Assembly: GCA_039806065.1 (NCBI GenBank)
Contig: JBDKJS010000081.1
Span: 1 to 22,984 of the forward strand
Source: JBDKJS01 sp039806065
GTDB lineage: Bacteria > Bacteroidota > Bacteroidia > AKYH767-A > 2013-40CM-41-45
Reading direction: 5' to 3'
Length of the DNA stretch: 22,984 bases
The translations under genes were made by a program, and so were the position numbers. The notes under the pieces were generated by a model. That model ran no database searches. It had not been told where the DNA came from and was given only the letters and a program-made list of their open reading frames with translations. Positions 15,355 to 22,962 of the stretch are shown here, in pieces. Within the stretch, counting starts at the first letter, position 1. Each line of letters starts with the position of its first letter.

Positions 15355-16509
15355 ATGTTTCCAGGCGTATCTGATATATTCAACTACCTTTTTGGTACCA
15401 ATAGCCAAATACATTTCCCTCCCACTTTTGGAATGATGGTGGCCATCTCTTTTGTAATAGCAGCTATCACATTACGGAAGGAGTTAAAAAGAAAATATCA
15501 CAGCGGTATCATTTCTCATCAAGATATTACCATAGCCGCTAAAAATGAAATTGCATTTAGTGAATATGCCAGTTCGTTTGTATTTGCTTTTCTGCTTGGT
15601 TTTAAATTATTTTACATTATTCAAAATGCTAATATATTTTTCTCCAACCCTGCAGCCATATTGCTTTCTATTAAGGGTAATCTATCTGGAGGGTTGCTGC
15701 TAGGAATAGGTGCCTTGATGCTCAAATGGTATGAACATTATCAGCTAAAAAGAAACCCAATCAAAGAAAAAAAAGAACGCATTTATCCCCATCATTTAAC
15801 CTACGAAATAGCCTTGTATGCTGCCATTGGTGGAGTGATTGGTGCAAAGGTGTTTAATGCCTTAGAAGATTGGGATGCTTTTATCTCAGATCCTATGGGA
15901 ATGCTTTTAAGCGGAAGTGGTTTAACATTTTATGGAGGATTAATTGTGGGTGCTGCCACCGTATTTTGGTATGCAAGAAAAAATAATATTCCACTATTAG
16001 TATTATGTGATGCTGCTGCTCCAGGTTTAATTTTAGCTTATGCGATAGGGAGAATAGGGTGCCAACTGAGTGGCGATGGTGACTGGGGCATTGTTAATTT
16101 GGCTCCAAAACCATCATGGTTTATTTTCCCAGATTGGGCTTGGTCCTTTACCTACCCTAACAATGTACTTGGAGAAGGACTTCCCATAACAGGCTGTGAA
16201 GGTAAGTACTGCTATGCTCTTGCCCAACCTGTGTTTCCTACACCAATTTATGAAACGGCTGCAGGTACATTAATTTTTGGAATACTGTGGATGATCCGAA
16301 AAAAAATAGCAACACCAGGCAAACTATTCTGCGTCTACTTATTTTTCAATGGCCTTGAACGTTTTCTAATTGAGCCTATCAGGACCAATTCACAATATCA
16401 TATCGCTGACCTTTCTTTTACTCAAGCACAATTTATTTCAATCGTCTTATTAATTGCTGGCGCAGTTGGCTATTTGTTTCTGAAAAATAAAACATATGCA
16501 AAAAGATAG
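15355..16509 (+). CDS. lgt: Prolipoprotein diacylglyceryl transferase family protein (divergent Lgt)
   Basis: This membrane protein has 384 residues and seven or more helices. It is longer than the roughly 290 residues of E. coli Lgt because of an insert at about 40-75, a basic cytoplasmic loop at about 125-148 and a Cys-containing loop at about 250-290. The signature is GRIGCQLSGDGDWG (232-245), where E. coli has GRxGNFxNxExxG. The SGLTFYGGLIVG segment has Tyr193 where E. coli has His103. The later motif NGLERFLIEPIRTNSQ is well conserved. Lgt transfers a diacylglyceryl group from phosphatidylglycerol to the lipobox Cys of preprolipoproteins in the inner membrane. I recall the same GRIGCQ...GDGDWG form in other Bacteroidota annotated as Lgt, so I keep the name, with reduced certainty about equivalence. 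It is in an operon with mtaB (2-base gap) and the next gene (14-base overlap). Confidence 0.85.
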   Translation: MFPGVSDIFNYLFGTNSQIHFPPTFGMMVAISFVIAAITLRKELKRKYHSGIISHQDITIAAKNEIAFSEYASSFVFAFLLGFKLFYIIQNANIFFSNPAAILLSIKGNLSGGLLLGIGALMLKWYEHYQLKRNPIKEKKERIYPHHLTYEIALYAAIGGVIGAKVFNALEDWDAFISDPMGMLLSGSGLTFYGGLIVGAATVFWYARKNNIPLLVLCDAAAPGLILAYAIGRIGCQLSGDGDWGIVNLAPKPSWFIFPDWAWSFTYPNNVLGEGLPITGCEGKYCYALAQPVFPTPIYETAAGTLIFGILWMIRKKIATPGKLFCVYLFFNGLERFLIEPIRTNSQYHIADLSFTQAQFISIVLLIAGAVGYLFLKNKTYAKR

Positions 16510-17302
16510 ACTAGCAGCAATCACCCAACAAGCCATTTCAGCTACACACCAAACTGCAGCATTCATTGCCAATGAGCGGAAGCATTTTAAACTTTCAGCA
16601 ATAGAACGCAAAGGCCACAATGATTTGGTGAGCTATGTAGATAAAAATGCTGAAAAACAATTGATAGCTGCTTTACAAAAAATTGTACCAGAGAGTACCT
16701 TCTTAGCTGAAGAAAGTAGCAATAATGGCAAGACTTCGGAATGTTATTGGATCATCGATCCACTTGATGGGACAACTAATTTTATTCACGGGCTTCCATG
16801 TTATTGTATTAGCATTGCCCTTGTAGTGAAAAATAAAATAATGGTAGGTGTTATTCATGAGATAAATTTAAATGAAACCTTTTCTGCTTTTCTCGGTGGC
16901 GGAGCTTTTCTTAATGGAGAAAAAATTTCTGTTAGTCCTATCACACTGCTAAGTGATGCGCTTATCGCAACAGGATTCCCCTATAGCAATTATTCAAGAC
17001 TTGCACCTTACATGGAAGTGTTCAACCATTGTATGTTTCATACGCATGGCCTTAGAAGATTGGGGTCTGCAGCAGCAGATTTGGCCTATGTGGCTGCCGG
17101 ACGACTTGAATCTTTTTTTGAATATGGTTTGCAACCATGGGATGTAGCTGCTGGAATCTTATTGGTGCAAGAGGCTGGCGGAATGGTAAGCGATTTTAAT
17201 GGTGGCAACAATTACCTTTATGGGAAAGAAATAATTGCGAGTAATAATCACATTGCGCCACAAATGCTATCATTGGTAAAAGAAAAATTTTCTACGCATT
17301 AA
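16496..17302 (+). CDS. Inositol monophosphatase family protein (SuhB/CysQ-like)
   Basis: The protein has 268 residues. The metal-binding motifs of the family are all present: E72-E73 in LAEESSN, DPLDGTTNFIHGLP with D88 and D91, and WDVAAGILLVQEAGG with D216 (214-229). The GLRRLGSAAADLAYVAAGRL stretch before it is also typical. These magnesium-dependent, lithium-sensitive enzymes dephosphorylate inositol-1-phosphate or similar sugar phosphates. SuhB members also act in rRNA transcription complexes in E. coli. Which role applies here is not decidable from sequence. The start overlaps the end of lgt by 14 bases in another frame, which implies translational coupling in the mtaB-lgt operon. The stop codon shares three bases with the stop codon of the convergent OmpA gene. 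Confidence 0.92.
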   Translation: MQKDRLAAITQQAISATHQTAAFIANERKHFKLSAIERKGHNDLVSYVDKNAEKQLIAALQKIVPESTFLAEESSNNGKTSECYWIIDPLDGTTNFIHGLPCYCISIALVVKNKIMVGVIHEINLNETFSAFLGGGAFLNGEKISVSPITLLSDALIATGFPYSNYSRLAPYMEVFNHCMFHTHGLRRLGSAAADLAYVAAGRLESFFEYGLQPWDVAAGILLVQEAGGMVSDFNGGNNYLYGKEIIASNNHIAPQMLSLVKEKFSTH

Positions 17303-19260
17303 ATCTCCGTTATCATCAATTCGGTTCTTCTATTTTGACTTCTACCCTCTTCAGTTTTATTTTCAGCTACCGGCTTGGTATCTCCATAACCCTTGGCAAC
17401 TATTCTTGATCCATCCACTCCCATTGCAATCAGCTTTTTTAATACTGCATCTGCACGTTTCTGACTTAGTGAAAGATTGTAGTTCTTATCGCCAGTATTA
17501 TCAGTATGGCCACTTAATTCGATTTTCAGATTCTTATTTTTTACCATAAACACAAGTACTTTATTTAACTCGGCTTCAGAAGTCCCTTTGACATCAAACT
17601 TGTCAGTATCGAAAAATATATTCTTAAGGACTATTTTTTCACCAACACTTATTTTATGAAGCATTACCTCTTTATAGAATGGCATTAATTCCGTTCCATT
17701 TAAATCTAAAAGAAAACTTTCACTATGAAACAGATATCCGTCAAGGCTCACATTGAGTGCGTAAGTCTTACCTGCGGGCAAACTAACCAAATAGGCTCCA
17801 GTGCTAGCATCAGCGAAACTCGACACTACCTGCTTACCAGTGGCTATGTCTATTAACTCAAATTTGGCACCAAGCGGTAGCTTGGTGTTTGCATCCATCA
17901 CTTTTCCCTTTAGGTAAGTAATGGCAATTGGCTTCGCCTCCTGTGGCAATTCAAAAGAATATAAATCCAAGCCTCCAAAGCCACCTGCTTTAGCTGAAGC
18001 AAAATAAGCCAACCTTCCATTAGGATGTACAAGTAATGAATTTTCATCATCGCTTGAATTTATTGGATATCCCAAATTTATTGGAATAGACCAACTACCA
18101 TCGGCCTGTTTTCTGGATAAAAACAAATCATTGCCGCCCATTCCGGGATGTCCATCGCTTGCAAAATAGAGCGTTTGGTTATCAGGATGTATGAATACAC
18201 TACTTTCATTACCAGCTGTATTGATATTCTTCGATACACTAACAGGCTCGCTCCAGCGACTACTATCATCAATAGAACTAATCAAAATATCAAGATTTGT
18301 ATTTTTATTTTTATCACTAACCTTTCTCACAAAGTAAAGTGTCCGTCCATCACTACTAAAGGATGGTTGACTTTCCCAGCTACTGCTATTTATAGGAAGT
18401 TCTAAATTTCGGGCCACTCCCCAGGCTGATCCTGATTTTTTACTTATAAACACATCGCAGCTGCCATATCCTTTCTTGCCTCCCGGATAACCATCCAATT
18501 CCTTGCAAGCGGTAAAAAATAGGTATTGACCATCAGCACTTAGTGATGGAGCCCCTTCATTGCCAAAGGTATTTACTTCTTTCATTGCCAAGGCTAGAGA
18601 CCAAGTATTGGCTACCAATGATGAGATAAAAAAATCCTCTTGCGACATGCCACTTCTACCATCTGCAACCGGTAGTTTTCTAGTGAATAAGAAGGTTGAT
18701 CCATCAGCCGTTATAGCTGGAAAATACTCATCATGAATAGAATTAATTTGATCGCCCAGATTAATTGGTGCAAAAGGTTTAGGATGTTTGACAGCTTCAG
18801 CTGCAAATAAAGAAGATGCACGTAGCAAAGCTGCCTTAGGTAATAATTCAGGTGTGGCAGTGGGGTACTTTAGAAATTGATCAATGAAATTAGTAGTGGC
18901 ATCATAACGCTGTAAATAAAAACTATACTTGGCAGCACTAAAATAAGCGTTCGGAAAAAAACTAGAATCGGCCTTGAAGCTGCTTTCATAACTAGCAACC
19001 GCCTTGTCATATAATTTAGAATCTGCATAAATATTTGCCTCTAGTAAATAAGCCTCCACAAATTTCGAATCGGCCTTTAAAGCATCCTTAACTGCTGCTA
19101 AAGCCTTTTCATCTTGATTGGAATTATAATAGGCTACAGCAGCCTCAAGAGCTCTAATAGCTGACTTGTTGGCAGACGAATATTGTTTTTCCTGATACCG
19201 TTGAGCATAGGTTAAATTTATACAAAAAAAGAAAAATATTATTAAAATTGATTTATACAT
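17299..19260 (-). CDS. OmpA-family protein with TPR, PD40 propeller and carboxypeptidase-regulatory domains (PorE-like architecture)
   Basis: The protein has 653 residues. It has an N-terminal signal peptide (MYKSILIIFFFFCINLTYAQ); C13 does not sit in a good lipobox. TPR-like helices lie at about 28-155. A WD40/PD40 beta propeller at about 165-435 shows repeated blades (PAITADGSTFLFTR, PSLSADGQYLFFT, PSFSSDGRTLYFV, VFIHPDNQTLYFAS, LLVHPNGRLAYFAS). A carboxypeptidase regulatory-like beta domain follows at about 447-520. The OmpA C-terminal peptidoglycan-binding domain at about 545-653 has ELSGHTDNTGD (D587) and GRSQNRRTEL (R644-R645). This order equals that described for PorE (PG1058), a type IX secretion component of Porphyromonas, but similar paralogues are common in Bacteroidota. 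It starts eight bases after queE, and probably belongs to the operon starting at 22950. Confidence 0.9.
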   Translation of the reverse strand: MYKSILIIFFFFCINLTYAQRYQEKQYSSANKSAIRALEAAVAYYNSNQDEKALAAVKDALKADSKFVEAYLLEANIYADSKLYDKAVASYESSFKADSSFFPNAYFSAAKYSFYLQRYDATTNFIDQFLKYPTATPELLPKAALLRASSLFAAEAVKHPKPFAPINLGDQINSIHDEYFPAITADGSTFLFTRKLPVADGRSGMSQEDFFISSLVANTWSLALAMKEVNTFGNEGAPSLSADGQYLFFTACKELDGYPGGKKGYGSCDVFISKKSGSAWGVARNLELPINSSSWESQPSFSSDGRTLYFVRKVSDKNKNTNLDILISSIDDSSRWSEPVSVSKNINTAGNESSVFIHPDNQTLYFASDGHPGMGGNDLFLSRKQADGSWSIPINLGYPINSSDDENSLLVHPNGRLAYFASAKAGGFGGLDLYSFELPQEAKPIAITYLKGKVMDANTKLPLGAKFELIDIATGKQVVSSFADASTGAYLVSLPAGKTYALNVSLDGYLFHSESFLLDLNGTELMPFYKEVMLHKISVGEKIVLKNIFFDTDKFDVKGTSEAELNKVLVFMVKNKNLKIELSGHTDNTGDKNYNLSLSQKRADAVLKKLIAMGVDGSRIVAKGYGDTKPVAENKTEEGRSQNRRTELMITEI

Positions 19261-19268
19261 ATATTTAA

Positions 19269-19880
19269 TTAAGGGACATTAATTATTTTGTGAGTCTGAA
19301 TACTAATTTGCCAATTAGGATGATCTTTTACAAAGTCAATAATTAATGGGATGGATTTTTGGAACTTACTGTATTCAGGTTGTAAGTATAATTTACAATC
19401 TTGCCTCACTGATGGAGCATGTGAAAGTGCCCAATCTAAATCTGATGAATTATACACAACTATTTTTAACTCATCGGCCTTTTGCAATACTTCCTTTATT
19501 GGGGGCATAAACTTTTTTGGGGAAACACATATCCAATCCCATTCACCAGTAAGTGGATGCGCACCAGATGTTTCAATCCAACGATGATAGTTGTTAAGGT
19601 GCATAATTTCAGTCAGTGAACATAAATTGTGCATACAGGGTTCGCCACCTGTAATCACTACATTACGGGCTGGAGTAACTTTTACCCAATCAACAATTTC
19701 ATTTAATGAAAAAGTGGGATGCTTGGCAGCATCCCAACTATCTTTTACATCACACCACACGCATCCTACATCACAACCTCCGAGCCTAATAAAATAAGCA
19801 GGTTTTCCTGTATTGTACCCTTCACCCTGTATAGTATAAAAATGCTCCATCACTGGGAGCTGCATTGGAGTATGATTCAT
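19269..19880 (-). CDS. queE: 7-carboxy-7-deazaguanine synthase
   Basis: This small radical-SAM enzyme has 203 residues, with a QueE-type shortened fold. EHFYTIQGEGYNTGKPAYFI (12-31) is the substrate-binding hallmark. The 4Fe-4S cluster motif is C36, C40 and C43 in GGCDVGCVWCDVK, followed by VVITGGEPCMH (glycine-rich SAM site). SPKKF at about 120-124 is also conserved. QueE rearranges 6-carboxytetrahydropterin into 7-carboxy-7-deazaguanine on the way to preQ0 and queuosine. Some homologues lack the usual CX3CX2C, but it is intact here. Methionines at residues 6 and 11 are alternative starts, and the ATG at 19880 is the longest reading. Three bases separate it from the upstream HMA gene and eight from the downstream OmpA gene. 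No other queuosine gene (queC, queD, queF) is in the window. Confidence 0.94.
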   Translation of the reverse strand: MNHTPMQLPVMEHFYTIQGEGYNTGKPAYFIRLGGCDVGCVWCDVKDSWDAAKHPTFSLNEIVDWVKVTPARNVVITGGEPCMHNLCSLTEIMHLNNYHRWIETSGAHPLTGEWDWICVSPKKFMPPIKEVLQKADELKIVVYNSSDLDWALSHAPSVRQDCKLYLQPEYSKFQKSIPLIIDFVKDHPNWQISIQTHKIINVP

Positions 19881-19883
19881 TTT

Positions 19884-20246
19884 TTAGTCATGATGCGTTC
19901 CGTGATCCTTTTGACAACACTTAGGCAATTTATTATGCGCTTTTTGATCTGCCAAAAGTGTATCTGCATCATATCCCGTTTTAACTATGGCTTGTCGAAT
20001 TTTTTCAGCATTGGTCTTAGTAGTGTCTATAACTACATAAACCGTTTGAGCCGCATAATCAACATTGCTATACTTTACCCCTTTTTCAAAAGAAAGGTAT
20101 TCCTCAATTCGGTCTTTACAGTCGTGGCACTTGGTGGATGTCTTAATTTTTAATGTGTCTTGAGCACTTGCAGCTATAGAAAGTATGCTCAAAATAAAGA
20201 GTAGCATTAATACCACTTTGATTTTTTTGTGATTTAAATTATTCAT
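19884..20246 (-). CDS. Secreted heavy-metal-associated (HMA) domain protein
   Basis: The protein has 120 residues. An N-terminal signal peptide (about 1-28, ending IAASAQ) directs it to the periplasm. Residues about 30-98 form one HMA (ferredoxin-like) domain with a CxxC metal motif, C40-H-D-C43, in the position where Atx1 and MerP have theirs. The segment EKGVKYSNVDYAAQTVYVVI and the following KTGYDAD are typical of the fold. A short tail adds a second possible metal site, C110, C111, H115, H118 and H119 (PKCCQKDHGTHHD). HMA domains bind Cu(I), Hg(II), Zn(II) or Cd(II) for transfer between partners. A soft metal, most often copper, is the natural guess, but the ion cannot be read from sequence. 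The gene lies 22 bases after the TonB receptor gene and three bases before queE. Confidence 0.9.
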   Translation of the reverse strand: MNNLNHKKIKVVLMLLFILSILSIAASAQDTLKIKTSTKCHDCKDRIEEYLSFEKGVKYSNVDYAAQTVYVVIDTTKTNAEKIRQAIVKTGYDADTLLADQKAHNKLPKCCQKDHGTHHD

Positions 20247-20268
20247 CTGTTTGAGTATTTAACTTTTA

Positions 20269-22491
20269 TTATATTTTTTTAATATTATATTTTATTCCTA
20301 TGTACAATCTCCTCCCTTCAAGTGGTCCCCAGATATTCATAGCATCAAAAGTTGAGCCAAAAGGATTGTTATAACTTATTACAGCATTTCGCTGCCTTAA
20401 GTTACCTATGTTTACACATCCTGCATAGATATCAAACTTTCGAAATTCACGTGTAACTTGCGTGCTTGCCAAATAAAAATAGGGCGATGTGGCCGGCAAT
20501 TGTCCAAATACAGGATCAATAGTAGTATTGGTCATTCGCTTGTTTCCTTCCATGGTGACGGTAAAATCAATTTTAAAATGATCGTTAAACATGCCATAAG
20601 CCAAATTTACCAAGGCCTTTTCATTGGCAATAAATGGCTTCCTAATTATTTTTCCATTGTATGTAGCCCGCACATCATCGGTTTTATAAGCCAATCTAAA
20701 ATCAAGATTGGCCAATAATTCATAATCAAACGTAAACTGCAAACTATTAGCAAAGGATTTACCATTGAGATTATAAAACCGTACTTCTGTAGGACTTGAG
20801 AAATAATCAGCAAGGTATTGATTCATGAAACTAGTATGATATGCATCGGCTACAAATGATCCGCTTCTTCCATTCCATTTGAATCGAGTGGTTATACTCA
20901 ATCCGGTATTGAAGGCTATTTCCTCTGCTGGCATTTCATTTCTCACTATTACGCGGCCTGTGGCCAACATAGGTAAATTATCGGCAACCATATAAGGCAA
21001 TCGATTACTAATTCCACCGCTCCACTTTAGCGACACATCATCAGTAATTGAATATCTTAAATGAACTTTTGGGGAATACAGAAAGCCGTATTGATTATGA
21101 TAATCGGCTCGAAGGCCGGCAATGAGCATCCATTTACTGAGGTAAGTATAGGTGTACTCATAGAATACTCCATTGGTGAGCCAGGTATGTTCGTCATTCG
21201 TTATCTCATTAATTTTACCTTCCAATGTTTCATATTGTAAATTATATCCAGTTTTAAAAGTATGATTGGTATTACCTATCATACCTTGATAAATAAACTG
21301 ATAATAGCCATTCTTTTGTATGGCATCATACGACTTTAATCCGAAGGTGGCTTTTAATTCGTGATTTGACAATGAAATAATATTTCCGATACTTTTAATA
21401 GGATGATGCGGAAATAAAATGCCTACCTTGGCATAGCCCTCTACCCTATTATTAATGACCTGCGTGGTGAATAAATGATTAGGCCCATGGTGCCCATTAT
21501 GATCAGGATCATTGGCTAATTGCCCAGCCTCTTTAATATCGTATACATACTTTATTCCGTACTGTGCTTCTAGATTATTGCCATTAAAATAGGACCAACG
21601 GTTGTAAAGGTTAATCTGTCTTGTGTGTGGCATATCGTAAAACGAATCATTGTTGAAGTCTATCTGATTCTTCATCCTGTTTCCATGAGTAAACAGGGAA
21701 GTTGACCATTTATCATTCAATTCTTTTCTATAAATAACATTAAACTCTGATCTATTATTTTGTTCGGCATATAGATTGACAAACAATTCAGGTAGCTTTT
21801 TTTCTATTGGTTTTTTAAACTCAATGTTTAATGCCCCTGCAGTTCCTTCAAAGCCGTTCACTACTGAACCATTGCCTTTGGTTACTTGTATTCCCTCCAT
21901 CCAAGGCCCAGGAACAAAGACCAATCCATAATTTGCCGCAATACCACGGTAAGCTGGAATCATTTCATGTAATTGCTGAACATAGACTCCACTTAAACCC
22001 AAAAGTTGTATCTCTTTGGCACCGGTAACCGCATCTCGGTAAGCTACAGTTACTGCAGGACTTGTTTCAAAACTTTCGCTTAAATTACAACAAGCCGCTT
22101 TTCTTAATTCTCCTTCTCCAATTTTAAGTATGTTGATGGGGTCAATAGTGCTAATGGAAGTGGTACCATTTCGCTCAACAATGTTTACTTCACTTAAACT
22201 GATTACTTCTTTTAAGGAAATAATTGGTGGTATGTATTGTGATGATAGTGTATCAGTATTATAGCCGCTTAAACTAATGATGATTGGTGATGGCAGTATA
22301 AGGGTATCTGGTATTGTTACAATCCCTGCGGTATCAGTAGTGCTAGCCCATCCGCTTAAAGTATACAGCAATAAAACGCCCGGTAATGGGTCGCCTGTGC
22401 GGGCATCCACTATTTTAATATTTATAGCATGAAGTGTTGCTGCATTAAAAAGCAACATCGATACTATATAACAATATAAATATCTACACAT
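20269..22491 (-). CDS. TonB-dependent outer-membrane receptor, metal-cluster type
   Basis: The protein has 740 residues. A signal peptide (MCRYLYCYIVSMLLFNAATLHA) is followed by a carboxypeptidase-regulatory-like domain (about 24-100), a plug domain (about 118-228) and a 22-strand-type barrel to the C-terminus. The plug contains RKAACCNLSESFETSPAV (131-148), ALNIEFKKP and VPGPWMEGIQVTKGNGSVVN, a form I associate with Bacteroidota receptors next to HMA proteins. A predicted outer loop at 327-339 (NDPDHNGHHGPNH) has four His within nine residues. Such receptors import a bound substrate using TonB energy. Metal or a metal complex is inferred from the neighbours and the His loop. A shorter start at residue 12 would destroy the signal peptide. 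There is no promoter element in the 63 bases upstream, so it depends on the promoter at 22955. Confidence 0.93.
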   Translation of the reverse strand: MCRYLYCYIVSMLLFNAATLHAINIKIVDARTGDPLPGVLLLYTLSGWASTTDTAGIVTIPDTLILPSPIIISLSGYNTDTLSSQYIPPIISLKEVISLSEVNIVERNGTTSISTIDPINILKIGEGELRKAACCNLSESFETSPAVTVAYRDAVTGAKEIQLLGLSGVYVQQLHEMIPAYRGIAANYGLVFVPGPWMEGIQVTKGNGSVVNGFEGTAGALNIEFKKPIEKKLPELFVNLYAEQNNRSEFNVIYRKELNDKWSTSLFTHGNRMKNQIDFNNDSFYDMPHTRQINLYNRWSYFNGNNLEAQYGIKYVYDIKEAGQLANDPDHNGHHGPNHLFTTQVINNRVEGYAKVGILFPHHPIKSIGNIISLSNHELKATFGLKSYDAIQKNGYYQFIYQGMIGNTNHTFKTGYNLQYETLEGKINEITNDEHTWLTNGVFYEYTYTYLSKWMLIAGLRADYHNQYGFLYSPKVHLRYSITDDVSLKWSGGISNRLPYMVADNLPMLATGRVIVRNEMPAEEIAFNTGLSITTRFKWNGRSGSFVADAYHTSFMNQYLADYFSSPTEVRFYNLNGKSFANSLQFTFDYELLANLDFRLAYKTDDVRATYNGKIIRKPFIANEKALVNLAYGMFNDHFKIDFTVTMEGNKRMTNTTIDPVFGQLPATSPYFYLASTQVTREFRKFDIYAGCVNIGNLRQRNAVISYNNPFGSTFDAMNIWGPLEGRRLYIGIKYNIKKI

Positions 22492-22554
22492 TGAATATTT
22501 GTACTAAAAATTAATTTATAAGTATGAATTTTCTCCTTTAAAAAGAAAATCATG

Positions 22555-22950
22555 CTAAATTCTTAGTACGCTATAAACCCCTGGCAGGGTGTTAGTTTGA
22601 AAAGAAATTCTGTAAAAAGCTGTACCAGCCTTCTGCTCACCGAAATAAAATTGATAAATAGTAGCTAAAGCTACTGAGCACGTGGGCGCTATGGTGAAAT
22701 TAAAATCCTCAGTTAATGCTGCTGCATTTAGCTTACTATATTGGATTACTTCATTGCAGCAATTTTCTTCTTCGGCCAATGGCTCATCATCACAACATGA
22801 CTTATTGTTCTGATCAGATTTATCAGGCTTATCACAGCATGCTGCGTTCACTATTCCGGTGTGCGAACATATACTATACACCATTGCAAATCCATTGTTA
22901 GCAAAGGCATATTGAAGTATTAAACTAAAAAGCACCAACCGTTTTAGCAT
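22555..22950 (-). CDS. Small secreted Cys-rich protein (HYC_CC_PP-like)
   Basis: The protein has 131 residues. A signal peptide covers about 1-22 (MLKRLVLFSLILQYAFANNG). The mature part contains eight Cys: C28, three CC pairs (38-39, 52-53, 64-65) and C91, spread through an acidic linker (CCDKPDKSDQNNKSCCDDEP, EEENCCNEV). The C-terminus (TNTLPGVYSVLRI) is hydrophobic. This layout resembles the small Bacteroidota family named HYC_CC_PP, often found beside TonB receptors and HMA proteins. That match is from memory and some of the name-giving motifs (HYC, PP) are not exact. The CC pairs could bind soft metal ions. Function is unknown. The start is supported by TACTTTTG ending four bases upstream. 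It is probably the first gene of the operon running through the OmpA gene. Confidence 0.8.
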   Translation of the reverse strand: MLKRLVLFSLILQYAFANNGFAMVYSICSHTGIVNAACCDKPDKSDQNNKSCCDDEPLAEEENCCNEVIQYSKLNAAALTEDFNFTIAPTCSVALATIYQFYFGEQKAGTAFYRISFQTNTLPGVYSVLRI

Positions 22951-22954
22951 GCAT

Positions 22955-22962
22955 CAAAAGTA
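22955..22962 (-). promoter_or_regulatory. Promoter -7 element (TACTTTTG) of the metal/queE/OmpA operon
   Basis: The minus strand reads TACTTTTG from 22962 to 22955, four bases before the ATG at 22950. The -33 box would fall beyond or at the window edge and cannot be examined if the spacer is 24 bases. Confidence 0.65.

Noticed and set aside
19719..20153. 144-codon open frame on the plus strand opposite queE and the HMA gene
   Set aside because: It is antisense to two well-supported genes, its translation has no recognisable motif, and it has no promoter element.
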